The notes below the pieces were generated by a model. That model ran no database searches. It was not told the origin of the DNA and worked only from the letters and a program-made list of their open reading frames with translations. A stretch of 64,000 bases of DNA, taken from Linyphia triangularis. Its lineage: Eukaryota; Arthropoda; Arachnida; Araneae; Linyphiidae. Every line of letters starts with the position of its first letter. Position 1 is the first letter of the stretch. Shown one piece after another: positions 40,905-54,300 of the stretch. The position numbers and the translations under genes are program-made. Where the stretch lies: contig OZ021722.1 in NCBI GenBank assembly GCA_963978545.1, positions 39,325,365-39,389,364 on the forward strand, written 5' to 3'.

Positions 40905-41621
40905 CTCCCAAAAGTCTTCGCACACTTAACATTTCTTTTTACATATTAGTATTTATTGTAATATTTGGTAAATTAGTATTCATTTTTTTACTTTCAATTA
41001 CTCATATGTATATACATAGGAGTACAGCATTCGGTCAAAAAATATTTCTTCAAATAAGACACACGTTTCTGGCTTATTTATCATTAACTTTGTAAAGAAA
41101 AGGCGAAACTTTCTATTTTTAGCATTTACAAAATTTTCTTCGGGCAGAACACTCAGGTGGTCCAGCTGATCGGACTACTTTTCAAACAATTTCAAGTGAA
41201 ATTGTAGTCAAAATTGTTCCATTCTGAAGAAACTTTTATAGGGCACATACGGGGACTTTTCTCAAATTTCCTTTCAATAAGTCCATTTTCACTTTCATAT
41301 AACTGTGTTGCGCAATCTTTTTTGGTTAGTTTTAATTTCTATTTTCTTATTTAAAAAGTTATATTACATACTAAACAGTTAAATGGAATAAATTTAATAT
41401 ATATGAGCCATACATAGAATACATTTACTACTATTAAGATGAAATATGATCAATTTTGATTGCTGTTTGTTGATTCTTTACGACTACGGACCATTTCAAA
41501 TAATAAATAGATTTTAATGAATAGAGATAGCAAATATTACAGGCAATCGATTTTTTAAAAGTCACTACAATGCAAAAATTTAAAAAAAAAGTGTACATTT
41601 TTTTTTTTTTTTTTTTTTTTT

Positions 41622-41665
<44 letters not shown>

Positions 41666-41924
41666 TATTAATGAAATTATCCGAAAAAGTTACGGTGTAC
41701 GAACACTTTTGTTGAATTTTTTTTCTCTGGTTCTATGAATTTATATTTTTATAAAAAAAAAAAAAAAAATGATTCAATTCTTCTGTTTAAAATGTTAGGT
41801 TTCATTCAAAATTAACTGAACATTCTACAAAAAAAATACTAAAGTTAATATTCGAATTCAATTCCAAACTACAGCACTTTTTCAACAAATTTTTAAAGTG
41901 TGCGAATACTTTTGGGAGACACTG
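40905..41924. mobile_element. Mariner-like MITE with diverged ends
   Basis: The left CTCCCAAAAGTCTTCGCACAC (40905-40925) matches the right end on the minus strand (GTGTGCGAATACTTTTGGGAG at 41898-41918, then ACACTG and TA). CAGTGTCTCxxAAAAGTATTCG ends next to TA are typical of Tc1/mariner elements. It has no transposase. A repeat-A-type palindromic head is nested at about 40998-41035, and long T runs occupy 41600-41663. Confidence 0.6.
41600..41663. repeat. Long poly-T tract
   Basis: About 60 T bases with one interruption (TAAC near 41621). Confidence 0.95.
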
Positions 41925-41925
41925 T

Positions 41926-42020
41926 ATATTGATTGGTACTAGGATGATTTTCAATTCTCATGATGTTGGGAGAGAGAGAGGGGAAGGGGGAGGAAGATAC
42001 CAATTAAAAACAGGGAACTG

Positions 42021-42051
<31 letters not shown>

Positions 42052-43239
42052 GAAAAATTAGTTTCTGCACATTCATTGATGTTAATTAACAAAATCTTTT
42101 TTCAGTACCAATTCTCATCAACCAATAGTTTATTCTTGAAAAGAGTTTTTTTAGATTTTTAAAGTTTCGAAAGAAAACAAGTTTTTAAAAATGATCAGAA
42201 TGTCTAATTTAAAAACGTGTTATCTGATAAGCAAAACTCATAAAAATGTGTATGCTTTTTTAACATATATTATATAAACTGAGTTATAAATTAAGTCAAC
42301 ACAATCCATAGTTTCAGAAATTTGGTTTCCTAATGCTCAGAAAACTTTTCCGTTTCTTAGAAATATCCATGTGTTTTTGCTCGCACCTGTAAAATTGAGG
42401 GGTCTCATGATTCAGGTAGTAGGTATATAAAATTAGATAGTACTCCACCATCTGTGCAAAGTCAAAAATAATTTTCATCAAGCTTTGAAGGAAAAAATTC
42501 ATCAGTTAGTTAAATGGTGAATTCGATTTTTTCTTTTATTTTGTCAAAGATTTGTTTATGTCACTCAAATATACTTTATTTTAAAATGTACATTTATGAG
42601 TAGAAAAATTAGTATGTGACCTAGAGAAAGGTAAAAGTATAAAATTTTTGATAAAATTTAAATTTAGAGTCACATATGAAGTAAAAGTGTAAAATATTTT
42701 CCAAAAGTAAAATTCTGTTTTACATCTATAATCAATAACTAATATACTAATTAAGAGGTATCAAATATATAGAAACTGACATAATTGGTAATTAATCATA
42801 AAAATAATGGTACATAAAGTACACATGAAAAGGATAGTTAGAAATAATAATAATAAAAAATTATATTTTTAAAGCTGAATAAGTTATGTAAAAAAAATAC
42901 TTGCACCTTGAATTGAAATATTTTCTATTGATACATTTTAATCATTGAAGTATGCCTTAATGAACTGAAGGGTTTACTAAAACCATAGAGGTGTAAGTCA
43001 TACTTTCAAATATTTTGACTTAAGTTCATACAGTCTAGAAGGGCTAAAATATTAAATTACCTTAAAAGACCAGTTTCACTTTAGCACCCCTTAATTAGTG
43101 GCCAACAATCACCTATTTACATAGTATTTCTTTTTTAACAATTTTAAATAAATTGCTAAATCTAACAACATAATCCACAAAAACAAAGTTTTTAATATAA
43201 ATCTTACATGCATTGAAAGTTATTCCCAATTACAACTTA
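41926..43239. other. Intergenic, nothing recognised
   Basis: AT-rich with a GA-rich then poly-T patch at 41960-42048. No coding or RNA signal. Confidence 0.5.
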
Positions 43240-43760
43240 TTGAGCTCAGATCGAGTTTTTTTTTTTTTTTTATATAGTTTGACCACTACGAAGACAACTT
43301 CTTTACTAACTTTTTATTGCCTCCAAAACTTAATTGAATACATTGTCATTCACAACAAGTTCCAAAGTTTTAACTCGATTGGATGACGGGAAGTTGGTTT
43401 ATAATTTAATCGAAGCACCAATAAAAGCTTGTGAAAAAATTTGTCTTTTAGTGACAGTGACAGACATTAAAAGAATTCTTATTGACACCAAATGTATCTG
43501 TAAAATTTCAGCGCAATTGGATGACGACAAGTGGATTTATTAATATTTCAAAATGCTAATTGAAGCGTGTGTAAAAGCGATTTTTAAATGATTCTGACAG
43601 CCTCCAAAACTTGATAAAATGCATTTTCATCGACATCAAATCAAACTTCCAAGCTCCAACTAGATTGGATGTCGGCAACTGGGTAAATTAAGTCTCTGCA
43701 GATTTACATGCCATACACAAACACAAAAAATTGAAATCGAAATTAAAGATTTAAACTTGA
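43240..43760 (+). repeat. Dispersed repeat C, copy 2 (three internal subunits)
   Basis: Starts near GAGCTCAGATCGAG, as does copy 1 at about 25887. Three subunits each carry a form of CCTCCAAAACTT ... CATTGTCAT ... ACTCGATTGGATGACG, at about 43318, 43465 and 43610. Unknown type. Confidence 0.65.
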
Positions 43761-46700
43761 GTCGCTGTCTATAGGTTTCCAAAGAGACATGACCCTTTTT
43801 TTATATTTAGTTATTCAAATGAATTCTGATGTAGTTATATGTTTTAATAGAATGCAAATAAATAATTTATTCTTAAAAGTATGACAAATACGATATTTTT
43901 TAGAATTGTGTTATGTTACCATACGGATGACATCATAAATGCATTTATTATGCCACCAATAGAGAAAAATAACTTAGCCTTATACAGATTTTTATTACAA
44001 CATATTACTTAATTGTTTGCGTTTACAAACATCACAATTCTTGAATTATCTCCTAAACCTGACAAATCATCGAAATATCCGGGGAAGGTTCCACAACAAT
44101 TCCCACGTTATCTTTACGATACTTTTTAGTACCAAAATGTTATTTTGAAAGCCGGATATGTTCTTCTTATTCTGACTTTAGGTTTTAACTAAGATAGAGT
44201 TCATTTTAATTCTCAGAAAGAATGTTTTAAATATCAGACAGCTTACTTCTTTAAAAGCAACTCTATAAAGATTTATATCAAATCAGATACGGCGGTTTGC
44301 GTCGAGTGCATTCTTATCCATTCAGAGATAGTATTTTGTCTGATATTTGTTCATTTCTGTCGGCGGAAACATATGAGGAATGACAAGGCTGTTTGTTTTT
44401 GAACAGGTAAGCCTCTTTGGTGTGTTTTATTTTTATAGATTGCTAATCACATCCGTTGATAATCATGGTGAAAAATTTTAAAAAACAATATTCACTTAAC
44501 ATATTATAAAATGTTTCTGTCTTGTAACTTTTGTTGGAGTTTTTTATTGTACATATTTAATTTGTGTTTGAAAGTTTTATGCTTAAATATGACATGCTAT
44601 AGTAGAGAGACGCTTGAATTGATTTACTAAATAATCTTAGGAATGATACTTTAAATGATAAAATTTGTGTATGATATGCAAGTAACATATGTATAGGCAT
44701 AAATTTAAGACATCATTAAATTTACATAGAAAAAGAATATTTTGAATTTTACGCAGAATAAATCGTATGCCAAATTGTTACAATTATGTGTAAAATACAA
44801 ATTTAATAATGATAATTAGAAGTAATATGTTAATTTTGTACTTTAAAGTACATACCTTTTATAATGTCTGGAACATTTTGAATAGATCTTTAAACATTCT
44901 CCAAATTAGGACTTTTTTTCATATTAAAAAAAAAAAACTTTTGAATTGATATTTTAAAATAATCAGGTTTAATACACTCACATCCAGATATTTATTTTTC
45001 GAGAAAATGCGTTTTAATTATTCAGTGAGATTTATTGTATTAGGGAATGATATTCAGTGCAATCTTTTACTTTTTAAAATGATATTTTTTTATATTTTAA
45101 AAGTTTTAAAGTTAAATACATAAAAGTTCCGTAGAAACATATTTCATTCAACATTTTCTCTATCATACTTCCAAACTTTTAATCCATTAATTTTATCCCA
45201 CCTAAAACTTGTGATGTATTATTTAGCACAACTCATACATCTTGGTAAAAAATTAAATTTCCCGTTTTTTCCCCTTCTTCGACAGTTAGTCATTGTTTTG
45301 CACTGTGATTTGTTGTGTTTGTCTTAAACACCAGTCTATATCCATTAATATTATTTTCTATAACTTATATATAAGTTTCGTAAATATGCATTACTCAAGA
45401 CACTTATTTTGTCAAAACACTCATTCCAGGTACTTCCGTTTCTTCCTTTCCAATGCATCTGAAGAAATATTAAGATAACACCCCTTTGTTACGTAAGTTT
45501 GTAAACATTGTTTTAATATCCTCACAAATATGCTCTTTTTTTTTTTTTTTTACATCGTCATGTGATAAACCTAACTTGAGATTACATATTTAATCTTCTG
45601 ATAAGATATTGTATACGCCGTTCGAAAATAATTATGGATAGTTTTATTTTTTTTAAGTGTCTCGTTAATTCGTTCATTATATTAATTACTAAATAAAAAC
45701 TATACACAATCAAAATATTTGATATTATATCTGAAGTTAGGTAAAACTTGAATCTTATTAAAGAAAATATACCGATTTTGTGTGTTTCCTGCATTTTTTA
45801 ATAAACGTCCATTATAATACACTAAGAAGGAAAGTTTTTAAAAAATTTAATTATTGGTTTAAATTATATAATGGCATAGAATAAGAATTTAAAAATATTT
45901 GTGATAAGCTAATTTTTAGCCAGTAATTCCCTTTTAGAATCATCATCGTTATTATTATTTATAAAAATGTCAGAAAAGTATAATATTTCATACAGTAACA
46001 ATGAAATGTCCTAAAAATATGTATTTGAATTTCTATTTGTATAATATCCATATTCTCCAGAAATAAACTATTACATTTATTATTGATTTTTGTTTTACAT
46101 TATAAAATTTACAATAAATATAAGCCATAAATGCTTTAAAAAATTGTGCACAATTTCAAGATTTTAAAAATACTTAAGTTACACCAAATATATATATGAT
46201 TCAAATCAAATATAAAAATATGTTAATATTATTAATATTTATTCAGTTTTCTATACCTCTTTCGATATTTAGAATGTGTTGTAACTAATAAACACTTTAA
46301 CATATTTACTTAAATCCTCCATACATCCTTGCAAATATTCCAGAACATATTTTAGTGTTAAAATTAACAACTAGTACATGAATGCTGTTCTATCACAACT
46401 TTCAGTTTAAAACTAAATAAAAAGTATAATTTCTTAATGGGTTCTGTCATTATGGAACATAATGAAACTGAAAATGAAACATCATGGACGAATTTTCTTA
46501 GCAATAACGTTGACTAAGTAGAAAGGTGACGTAAATTAAACGGAGTTGCGATGTACTTGGAGTAGAGCCAAGTTCTAGAGATATCCTAAAGTTAGAGTAA
46601 AGTAGTTCAATCACTAACATCTCTCTTATTCAGATGTCACAGGTAAATTTTCAAATAAAAATATATGGTACTTATTTAAATGTTTTTTTAACATTTAGCT

Positions 46701-47160
46701 GCATAAAATGAGAGCGTTAATCCGATCCAAAAGCTCTGATATTGTATCTCTCCATTGTCTTTTATAAACACCATTGTCGCACATCTACCTTCGAGTGATT
46801 ACGTCACTAAAAAGAGCGGGGTTCTTAAAACTTTTTTTTTTTTTTGTTTAAGACAGGCATGCATTACGCTGAATTGAACACGAACAAAGCGATATTTCTT
46901 ATTATTGAAATTCATTCCCAGCGGACATTTATTTCATATCACTTCAAGCTCTAATATATGTCCTTCAAACTCAAATATAATAATACCGTCCACAAAGGTG
47001 ACTTGGCCTATTTTTCAACCTAAAGAAGTGTGATTATAAAACGAAATGATTTAGAAAAATCGTTGCTTCACCGCTTTGAGTTAAATAGGAGCCATAATGG
47101 GTAAGTAAATTAGCCTTAATGGGGTAATTGAAGATTATAATTTAAAGAAATAATGCTTGA
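43760..47160. other. Intergenic, nothing recognised
   Basis: AT-rich. No frame has a recognisable domain and I find no repeat ends. Confidence 0.5.
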
Positions 47161-47189
47161 AAATCATTAGCTGGTAAATGGAAATAATC

Positions 47190-47720
47190 AAGAATACTTA
47201 ATTGGTTCTTAAGTTAGTTCCACAAATGTAAATTTCTAGGCCTTAAAACACTTGTTAGTGATATCAATTCAGAGAATTGACATTTTACTCCTGATTATCT
47301 ATTAACACGTGGTATATCTCATCTCAGTGTCTTGTCAAATTCATAATTTATTACCCTGTTCCATCACAGTGTTATAGTGGTCCATTAAGAACTATTTTGT
47401 AACAAAAAATATCATTTTTCAAAAATGGGCAAAGTTACGCCTGTGAGAAATAACTTACAATTTGAATCCGTTAATCTTCCTTATAAGAATCACTTAATTA
47501 ATAATTAATGGATTCTTACGTTTGTTCCACAAATGAGAGTTTCTAAATCTTAAAACACATAGCTATACTAACTTCAACTACTATAATGGAATTATGTTCC
47601 CAGAATGTTTATAAGCATACGATTTGCCTCATATTAGTGTTGTGTTAACATTCCAATCAATAACCTTGGCTCAGAACGGTGTTACACTAGTCATTTGATG
47701 CGATCTGTTGAGATTATTCT
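47190..47720. repeat. Diverged ~307-bp tandem duplication
   Basis: Two copies (near 47190-47400 and 47490-47720) share GTTCCACAAATG, then TTTCTA-containing text with CTTAAAACAC, then ACAGTGTTATAGTGGTC versus ACGGTGTTACACTAGTC in the same order, offset 307 bp. Confidence 0.6.
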
Positions 47721-47982
47721 CAATTTATCATCTTCAAGACCTCACCTCTGTTTTTTAACCTAATCTCAATAGGAAAACCAAAGGGGCAAATATATTTACT
47801 TAGGTTTAAACATTCGAAAGCCTAAGAACAAGTTTTATTGAAAACAAGTTATGTAAACAGACCTGCAAGCCAAGAGATAAAATTTATAAAAATATAGAAA
47901 ATTTAATAAATGAAAATACACTCCTCCTTTAATTAAAATAATTTTCTTTATTTTCGATGGTTTGCTACATATTTTCTTATAC

Positions 47983-48018
47983 CAGTGGTTGGCAAACTCA
48001 TTGGTCAAAAGAACCACA
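47983..48018 (+). mobile_element. Left end of a hAT element interrupted by Tc1
   Basis: CAGTGGTTGGCAAACTCATT looks like a hAT terminal sequence. After 36 bp it is broken by the Tc1 element at a TA; the sequence after the Tc1 (49253 on, TCAGCAGTACAAAGATT ... GAGCCAAATT) plausibly continues it. I cannot find its other end. Confidence 0.5.
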
Positions 48019-48020
48019 TA

Positions 48021-49250
48021 CACTATCTGGCCAAAAGCATCCGGACACCCCTTAAAAAAGTGGTTCTGGCGAGTGACGCAATTTGATACGTAATTGAAAG
48101 CTATAAAAGTGTTGGTAGTGGTTTGTCAGATTGTATTTATGCGTTTGTGAGGCAATGAGTAAGTCAAAGGAGCTTAGTGAGTTTGATCGTGGCAGAATAG
48201 TGGGATGCCACCTATGTGGGAAATCAGTTCGTGAGATTGCGCACATTCTACAGAAGCCTAAATCCACTGTGAGTGATGTAATTGTGAAGTGGAAACGTCG
48301 AGGCAGTGAAACGGCAGAAAAACGAACCGGTAGGCCGAAAACACTTGGTGAAAGCAGCCGCAAAACTCTGAAAAGGGTTGTAAAACAAAATCGCAAGTCT
48401 TCGTTGGTAGAAATTTCTTAGGAGTTCCAAAGTTCATCAGGCGTTAGTGTTAGCAGCAGGACTGTCCGTCGAGAGTTAAAAGACTTGGGATTCCATGGTC
48501 GTGCAGCCGCTCACAGGCCGAACATCACTCCACAGAATGCGAAGCATCGATTGCAATGGTGTAGAGCTCACCGTCATTGGACAGTGGACATGTGGGAAAC
48601 TCTTCTTTGGAGTGATGAATCTCGCTTTACAGTCAGGGAGTCGGATGGACGCGTCTGGGTTTGGCGGATGCCCGGCGAACGTTTCTTTAGTGACTGCATT
48701 GTGCCGACTGTTAAGTTTGGTGGTGGAAGCATAATGGTGTGGGGGTGTTTCTCGTGGTTTGGCCTGGGTCCGTTAGTTCCTGTGGTTGGAAACATGAACT
48801 CTGAGATGTATGTGAACATTCTGGACAATGCTGCACTCCCAACTCTATGGCAATATTTCGGGGAAGGCCCATTTCTCTTCCAGCAGGATAACTGCTCCAT
48901 TCACACATCGAGGCTTGCACAGACGGGGTTTGACGAAATGGGTGTTCAAAAACTGGACTGGCCTTCTCAGAGCCCCGATCTAAATCCCATAGAACACCTT
49001 TGGGTCGAATTAGAGCGCAGATTACGTAGCCAGCCTAATCGACCATCTTCACTGCAAGCACTCACTTCAGCTGTGATGGACGCCTGGAAGGCAATTCCTA
49101 TGGTCACCTATCAAAAATTGGGAGAAAGTCTTCCCAAACGTGTGCAGGCTGTCATCGATGCAAAAGGGGGACCAACGTCATATTAATATGTGCCTCAGGA
49201 CGCTCTAAGTCCATACCACCGGGTGTCCGGATGCTTTTGGCCAGATAGTG
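48021..49250 (+). mobile_element. Tc1-family DNA transposon, structurally complete
   Basis: A 30-bp inverted repeat at 48021-48050 (starting CACTATCTGGCCAAAAGCAT) is matched perfectly at 49221-49250 on the other strand. TA dinucleotides flank both ends (48019-48020, 49251-49252), the standard Tc1/mariner target duplication. The 1230-bp element contains one transposase reading frame. Perfect ends suggest a fairly recent insertion, into what looks like an older hAT repeat. Confidence 0.96.
48155..49186 (+). pseudogene. Tc1 transposase with one premature stop
   Basis: A 343-codon frame starts at ATG 48155 (MSKSKELSEFDRGRIVG) and ends at TAA 49184-49186, the usual length for Tc1 transposases. 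Residues 1-88 form the paired helix-turn-helix DNA-binding region (VREIAHILQKPKSTVSDV, then a GRPK AT-hook-like motif). A TAG at 48419-48421 (codon 89) interrupts it; the same frame resumes at once and no frameshift is needed. The catalytic triad is present: D154 (WSDESRF), D245 (QQDNCSIH) and E280 (NPIEHLW), 34 residues after D245, i.e. DD34E. It would cut and paste the element at TA sites. As it stands only an N-terminal fragment, or an internally initiated product from M at 48485, could be made. Confidence 0.93.
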
Positions 49251-49367
49251 TATCAGCAGTACAAAGATTAAGATTTCTTTTGAGAGCCAAATTTTTTTTC
49301 AAATACAACGTTTTTTGTTTAAATCAGCGTTTCTTAAACACAACCATACCTCGCACGCAGTCAAAAT

Positions 49368-50073
49368 TAGAGTTCGGAAATATTGATCAAAATAAATATC
49401 GACACTATATCGTTGCATAGGAAAAAATATCGATATAATATCGATACGTGTTTTGTGTTTTTTTTTTTTTTTAATTAATTATTATTATTTAATTTTCGAT
49501 TTTGCCAGAAACGAAGTTTTTCGGGGCAAATTTCTACTTATCATGAATTCATGCCAAAATAGTTTTAATAAATAAATTATTAAGATTGTTTTTATAATTA
49601 AATTATATTATCAATCAGAATAAATAAAATACATTTGGATGTTAATGTATATATTCATATTTATTTTTAAAGAAGAAATTTTTGAAAGTAGTCTACCTCA
49701 TATTTTGCTACTAGAGATGTTTTTAATATTTAAAATTAGATGCAAATTCCAGGCACACGTTGGCAACTGAAACGGTGCTATGTTAATGAATACTAATAAA
49801 TGATCTCATCTTTCCATTACATTATGTTTTCTTTTTGGTTAAGGTTCCATTTTAACTGTCCAACTAAGTCCAACTTAACTCTCAGCCAAGTCCAAACTTG
49901 AGTTTTGAAGTTTTTGAAAAGGGAACAAAGAAAATCGGAAAAACACATAGAACTACAAAATGATCGTCAAAAAACTAAAAATGTTTGAAAATATTGATAT
50001 ATCGGTGACTATATCGATTTTTTCAAAAAATATCGATAAAAATATCGTCGTATCGATATATTGCCGACCTCTA
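49368..50073. mobile_element. hAT-like MITE rich in ATCGATA words
   Basis: Ends TAGAGTTCGG and CCGACCTCTA are imperfect inverted repeats, and both subterminal regions are packed with ATATCGATA-type words. The flanks GTCAAAAT (49360-49367) and GTCGAAAT (50074-50081) form an 8-bp duplication with one mismatch. There is no coding capacity. The 8-bp duplication and terminal TAGAG favour hAT. Confidence 0.75.
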
Positions 50074-50081
50074 GTCGAAAT

Positions 50082-51020
50082 AGATTATTGGCAGAACCGC
50101 ATGCTTCTCGCGAGAAGAGGTTTACTAATCACTGGCTTATACACACATTTTATGAAAGTATCATATTCTTAAACAATTAATTACAATGACTTCCTTATTA
50201 AATTCTGCATTCGAGAACTCCTTCCATTATATATCAAAATGTTTTGTTAGAAGGTTCGTCTTGTCCTTAATATTTACTAGAGCCACAGATCTTCGGTCTG
50301 GTTCATCAGTAATGACCTATTTTTTTCCTTGATGAATTTTAGCTGCGTTTTTCTTTGCAACAAAATACACCAATATTTTCACCTAATATTTATGGATTAT
50401 TAGGTCGACGTTTAGAATCACGTTTTACTGTTAAGATGTAGGCACTATCAACAACCAGTTAACATGCTATCTATAATAACCGTCGATGAGAGCATTTCAA
50501 TGCCTTTTTAAACTGGGTGGAGACACTTAGGCCCAATATCACTTTTCTAGAAGATGTAGTACATTGAGAACTTGTGTAAGATAAATATTTCGTTAAGTAC
50601 ATGGAGTGAACATGTTGAATTTTTTTTTACTTCATATCTCTATGTTTATCATGAAAATGTTAGCTGTCTACAATGCAATCCCCTACATACAACTTTATTT
50701 TCTTATTCTGCTGAATTTGATCTTACACAAATTTTATGGAGCTATTTTAAAGTTTTCCCTTATTCGTTTCCTAGAACTTAATCTACGTTTGTAGCAGTTG
50801 CTCTTACTTTACTTTAAAAAGAATATATTTGCAAACATTAATATAAAATAATGATAATTATTTTAGTCGAATACTTAAACAATTACAAATCTGCACCTCA
50901 GAACCAAAATGAGTAAAAATCAAAAAATTTGCAATTTTACAGGAAATAGAAAAAAATTAATCTTACTCCAAATGGACTCTTTATTGAACTTTAGAAATTC
51001 CTCTAAATAAATTAAGAGGT

Positions 51021-51068
<48 letters not shown>

Positions 51069-51386
51069 TATTTTTTTTTTTTTTTTTGAAATAGAACTTT
51101 CAAGACATGTAATAAAACAAATACCATCAAATTTGGATTTAAGTTAATTTGGCTCAGAGGTAGAGAAATGTAAAAGAAAAATTAATCATATACATCATAA
51201 CAACAAACTCTTAAAAACAAGACAAAATGGGGCATCCACCATTTACATAGCGCAACAAGTTATAGTCTAAAGAAATTTAAATAGTCAATAATGAGAGTTT
51301 TCTTTTAGGTGCGCTCTGAACACATTTATTACAATGCTGACTTTTGAAACTTAACTCCGTGGATCAACATAAAACTAATTATCAAA
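50082..51386. other. 5' flank of gene 4
   Basis: AT-rich. Poly-T runs fill 51020-51087. Nothing gene-like; the promoter of gene 4 is presumably here but is not identifiable. Confidence 0.5.
51020..51087. repeat. Long poly-T tract upstream of gene 4
   Basis: About 60 T bases with a short AATATTA interruption, 300 bp before the start codon. Confidence 0.95.
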
Positions 51387-54300
51387 ATGAAAAAAATTTC
51401 CTCTCAACCAATCATGGAATCGGACGACATGCAGACCATCGAGCTCCACCGAGCAAACAGTATGGTAAAACATCCAGACGAATTTGAAAACCAACAGGAC
51501 GAGAAAGAATCATTACCAGCAAAACAAACTGTGCCAGCTTACATATCTTCGAAGGCTGTCGGCTGTTGCACCATTGTTAGGGGATTAAAAATAGAAGTCG
51601 TGATGTTTTTGTATATGTTTTCATCAGTACTGAGGATGGTATCAACTACGACCATGATCATGGATAAAGTTTGCATGGTTCATCTAAACTACACTCCAGG
51701 AGAATGCAAGAACCTTTCAGCATACCCGGACAAAAAGAGTCAAGTTGAAAAGTTGGCCAACAACTACAGCGTGGGCCACAGCATGATTACAATGCTTCCA
51801 GCCTGTATCATTGCTGCTTTTATTGGTTCGTGGAGTGATAAATATGGACGAAAGACTCCCCTGATAATTGCTCTAGTTGGTGTTATTCTCGATGGCCTAG
51901 GCATTTCAATTTGTGCTGAAATTCTCGACAGTCGCGTGGAATTTGTTTTGCTAACTGCTATTTTTGGAGGACTTTCAGGCGGAATGATCAGCGTTATGAC
52001 AGTGTTGTACAGTTACGCCTCGGACATTACGACATATGCTCAGAGGACCATGAAGTACGCCATAATGGAAATGGCTTTCGCACTTTCTATGCCGATGGGT
52101 CAGTTGTTAGGAGGGTGGCTGTTTAAGTATGCTGGATACGCTCCAGTGTTCTTGTTGTCCACTGGTGGTCATTTATTTGCTCTTGGATGGGTACTTTTTG
52201 TTTTAAAGGAGACAAAAGGTTTAGATAATAAGGACCCTTGGTCTGTGAAGCTGAGGAATTTGTTTTCTTTTGAACCTGTGAAAGAGAGCATCAAGGCTAC
52301 TATGAAAACTAGACCAAACAAGGGAAAAGAACAAATTCTACTCTTAATATTTGCCATGAGTATAACGGTTTTAAGTTACGCATGTAAGTATACTTCTTTA
52401 GACTAATAATTTAACCAGGAGACAGGTTTTTTTGGTAGTTGCAATTAATTTATGAACAATAATCTAGTTTTTTCAGTAGCAAACCTATTTATAATGAACA
52501 CATAGAATAAATAGAATAATTTATTAACTAACCATAAAGCAATGAAATTCATTCTCCTTAAAATAAAACAGTAGCTATGCTTAAAATAATAACATATTTG
52601 GAAAATATTTAAACTATGAAAGTAATAATTTCATAATCGGTTGATAAAATGTATTCAATTATTAATTTACTGTAATGTTAAACAATAAAATCAATGTTTC
52701 GGGTTTGCAAGTTTGCTCTTTAAGATTTGAAAAGTTTTATATAAATGTTTGAAAAGTCACTAATTTATACATAAACTATAACTTATTTTTTTTTAAACGA
52801 AAAGAAGAAATTCTCCGTATTTCTAACAACTACCAGCACTGGTTGTAACACAACAAACACTGGTAAACTATTTTAAACTTAATTCAAAGCTATCATGAAA
52901 AATATTTTGTTTAAAATTTATAATTTTTTTGGTATAATTTTATGTCAAGAGTGTTACTTTGTTTCTTAAATTATTTATTCAATCCTTACTAAATGTATTT
53001 AATTTTTAGGCGACATTTTTATTTCGCTGAAGGAACTATGAATAATTGAAAGCTGAAATTCACGAAAAACTGAAATCAATAATACAATTATTGTATATGA
53101 TAAAGTTGATCTTGACATATGCCAATCCTCGTCGAATAAAATATTACTTAAATCAAATGATAAATCTAATTAAATTTAATTGTTTATTACTAAAAGAGTT
53201 CATGTTTATATTATTTGGTGAAAATCTTCTTTTGATGATTTCCAACCTTAATTGCATGTCCTCATTAATTGTTAAAATAATTTCTTTCTTTTTGCCTATG
53301 CCCACCATGAAGGATAAATTTTCGAAATTATTTTTAAAGACACTTGTGAATAAAAGTAGAGTTGTGGAACATCCCACAACTTTCAACTATTGCACTTTCC
53401 ACAATTTTCTTGCACTATCATACTGATGTGGATTTGTGCCATTTACCGATTTTATATTTTCATCATTCATTTAGAAAAAATGGTCGATTTGGTGATATTT
53501 TTTGCAATAATTCTTATATAGGTCTTTAAAAAAAGAAAAAAAAAGAAAAAAAAAAACCTTTGCCAAATAGAATATTTTGGCGATATACTTTTCCATAATT
53601 CTTATATTATCCTTTATTATAAGCAAAACTGAGGAGAGAAGATAAAATGTTCGTTGATGGGGTATGCCCAAGGAAAGAGAACTCTGTGTTGAAGGCATTC
53701 GTTTTTCTACTTTTTACGCCATTAAAGCATTTGTACGGGAATTTCTGAGGTGCGGACATTTAAAATACCTTACGAGGCACTACCACATAGATTTTAAACC
53801 AAATCGCTAGAGCCGTTTTTTAGCATTACTGAAAAACATGATTTTTTCAATGACAACTACCTAATGCGCATGGGCAATTTTGACGAAAACCTTAATGGTA
53901 GGTCCCTGTGCCATCACCGATCCGCACACAAAATGTAAACATAGCAGATCAATTTGTTCGGGAGTTATGCTGACCACAGACACACACACAGACATTTTTT
54001 CTAGATCACTTTTTTGAAATTAGACTGTTCCAAAACGTGGAGAAATGGGGAAAAAAGAAGAAAAAAAATGGGGAGGGGAAATAGATTTTTTTTCTTTTCT
54101 TTTCCCTCCCTTTTTTTTCTTCCACCGATTACAGTCAACTCACGAAAACTCGAAGTCTCTTAAGTCAAATATTCGTTTATCTCGAAGATTTCAGTAGGTC
54201 CCAAAACAATTTTATGTTTTTCAACACTGAGCTATCTTATATCTCACAGTGCACATCTTTTAAGTAGAAGTTTTTGTGAAAATTTTACTATCATAACATT

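Noticed and set aside
48574..48900. Antisense frames across the Tc1 transposase
   Set aside because: Shadows of the real transposase frame, as are 48052-48396, 48248-48430 and 48711-48920.
53046..53426. 126-codon frame in gene 4 intron 1
   Set aside because: It runs into repeat A, has no domain and has low-complexity Ile/Leu/Asn composition.
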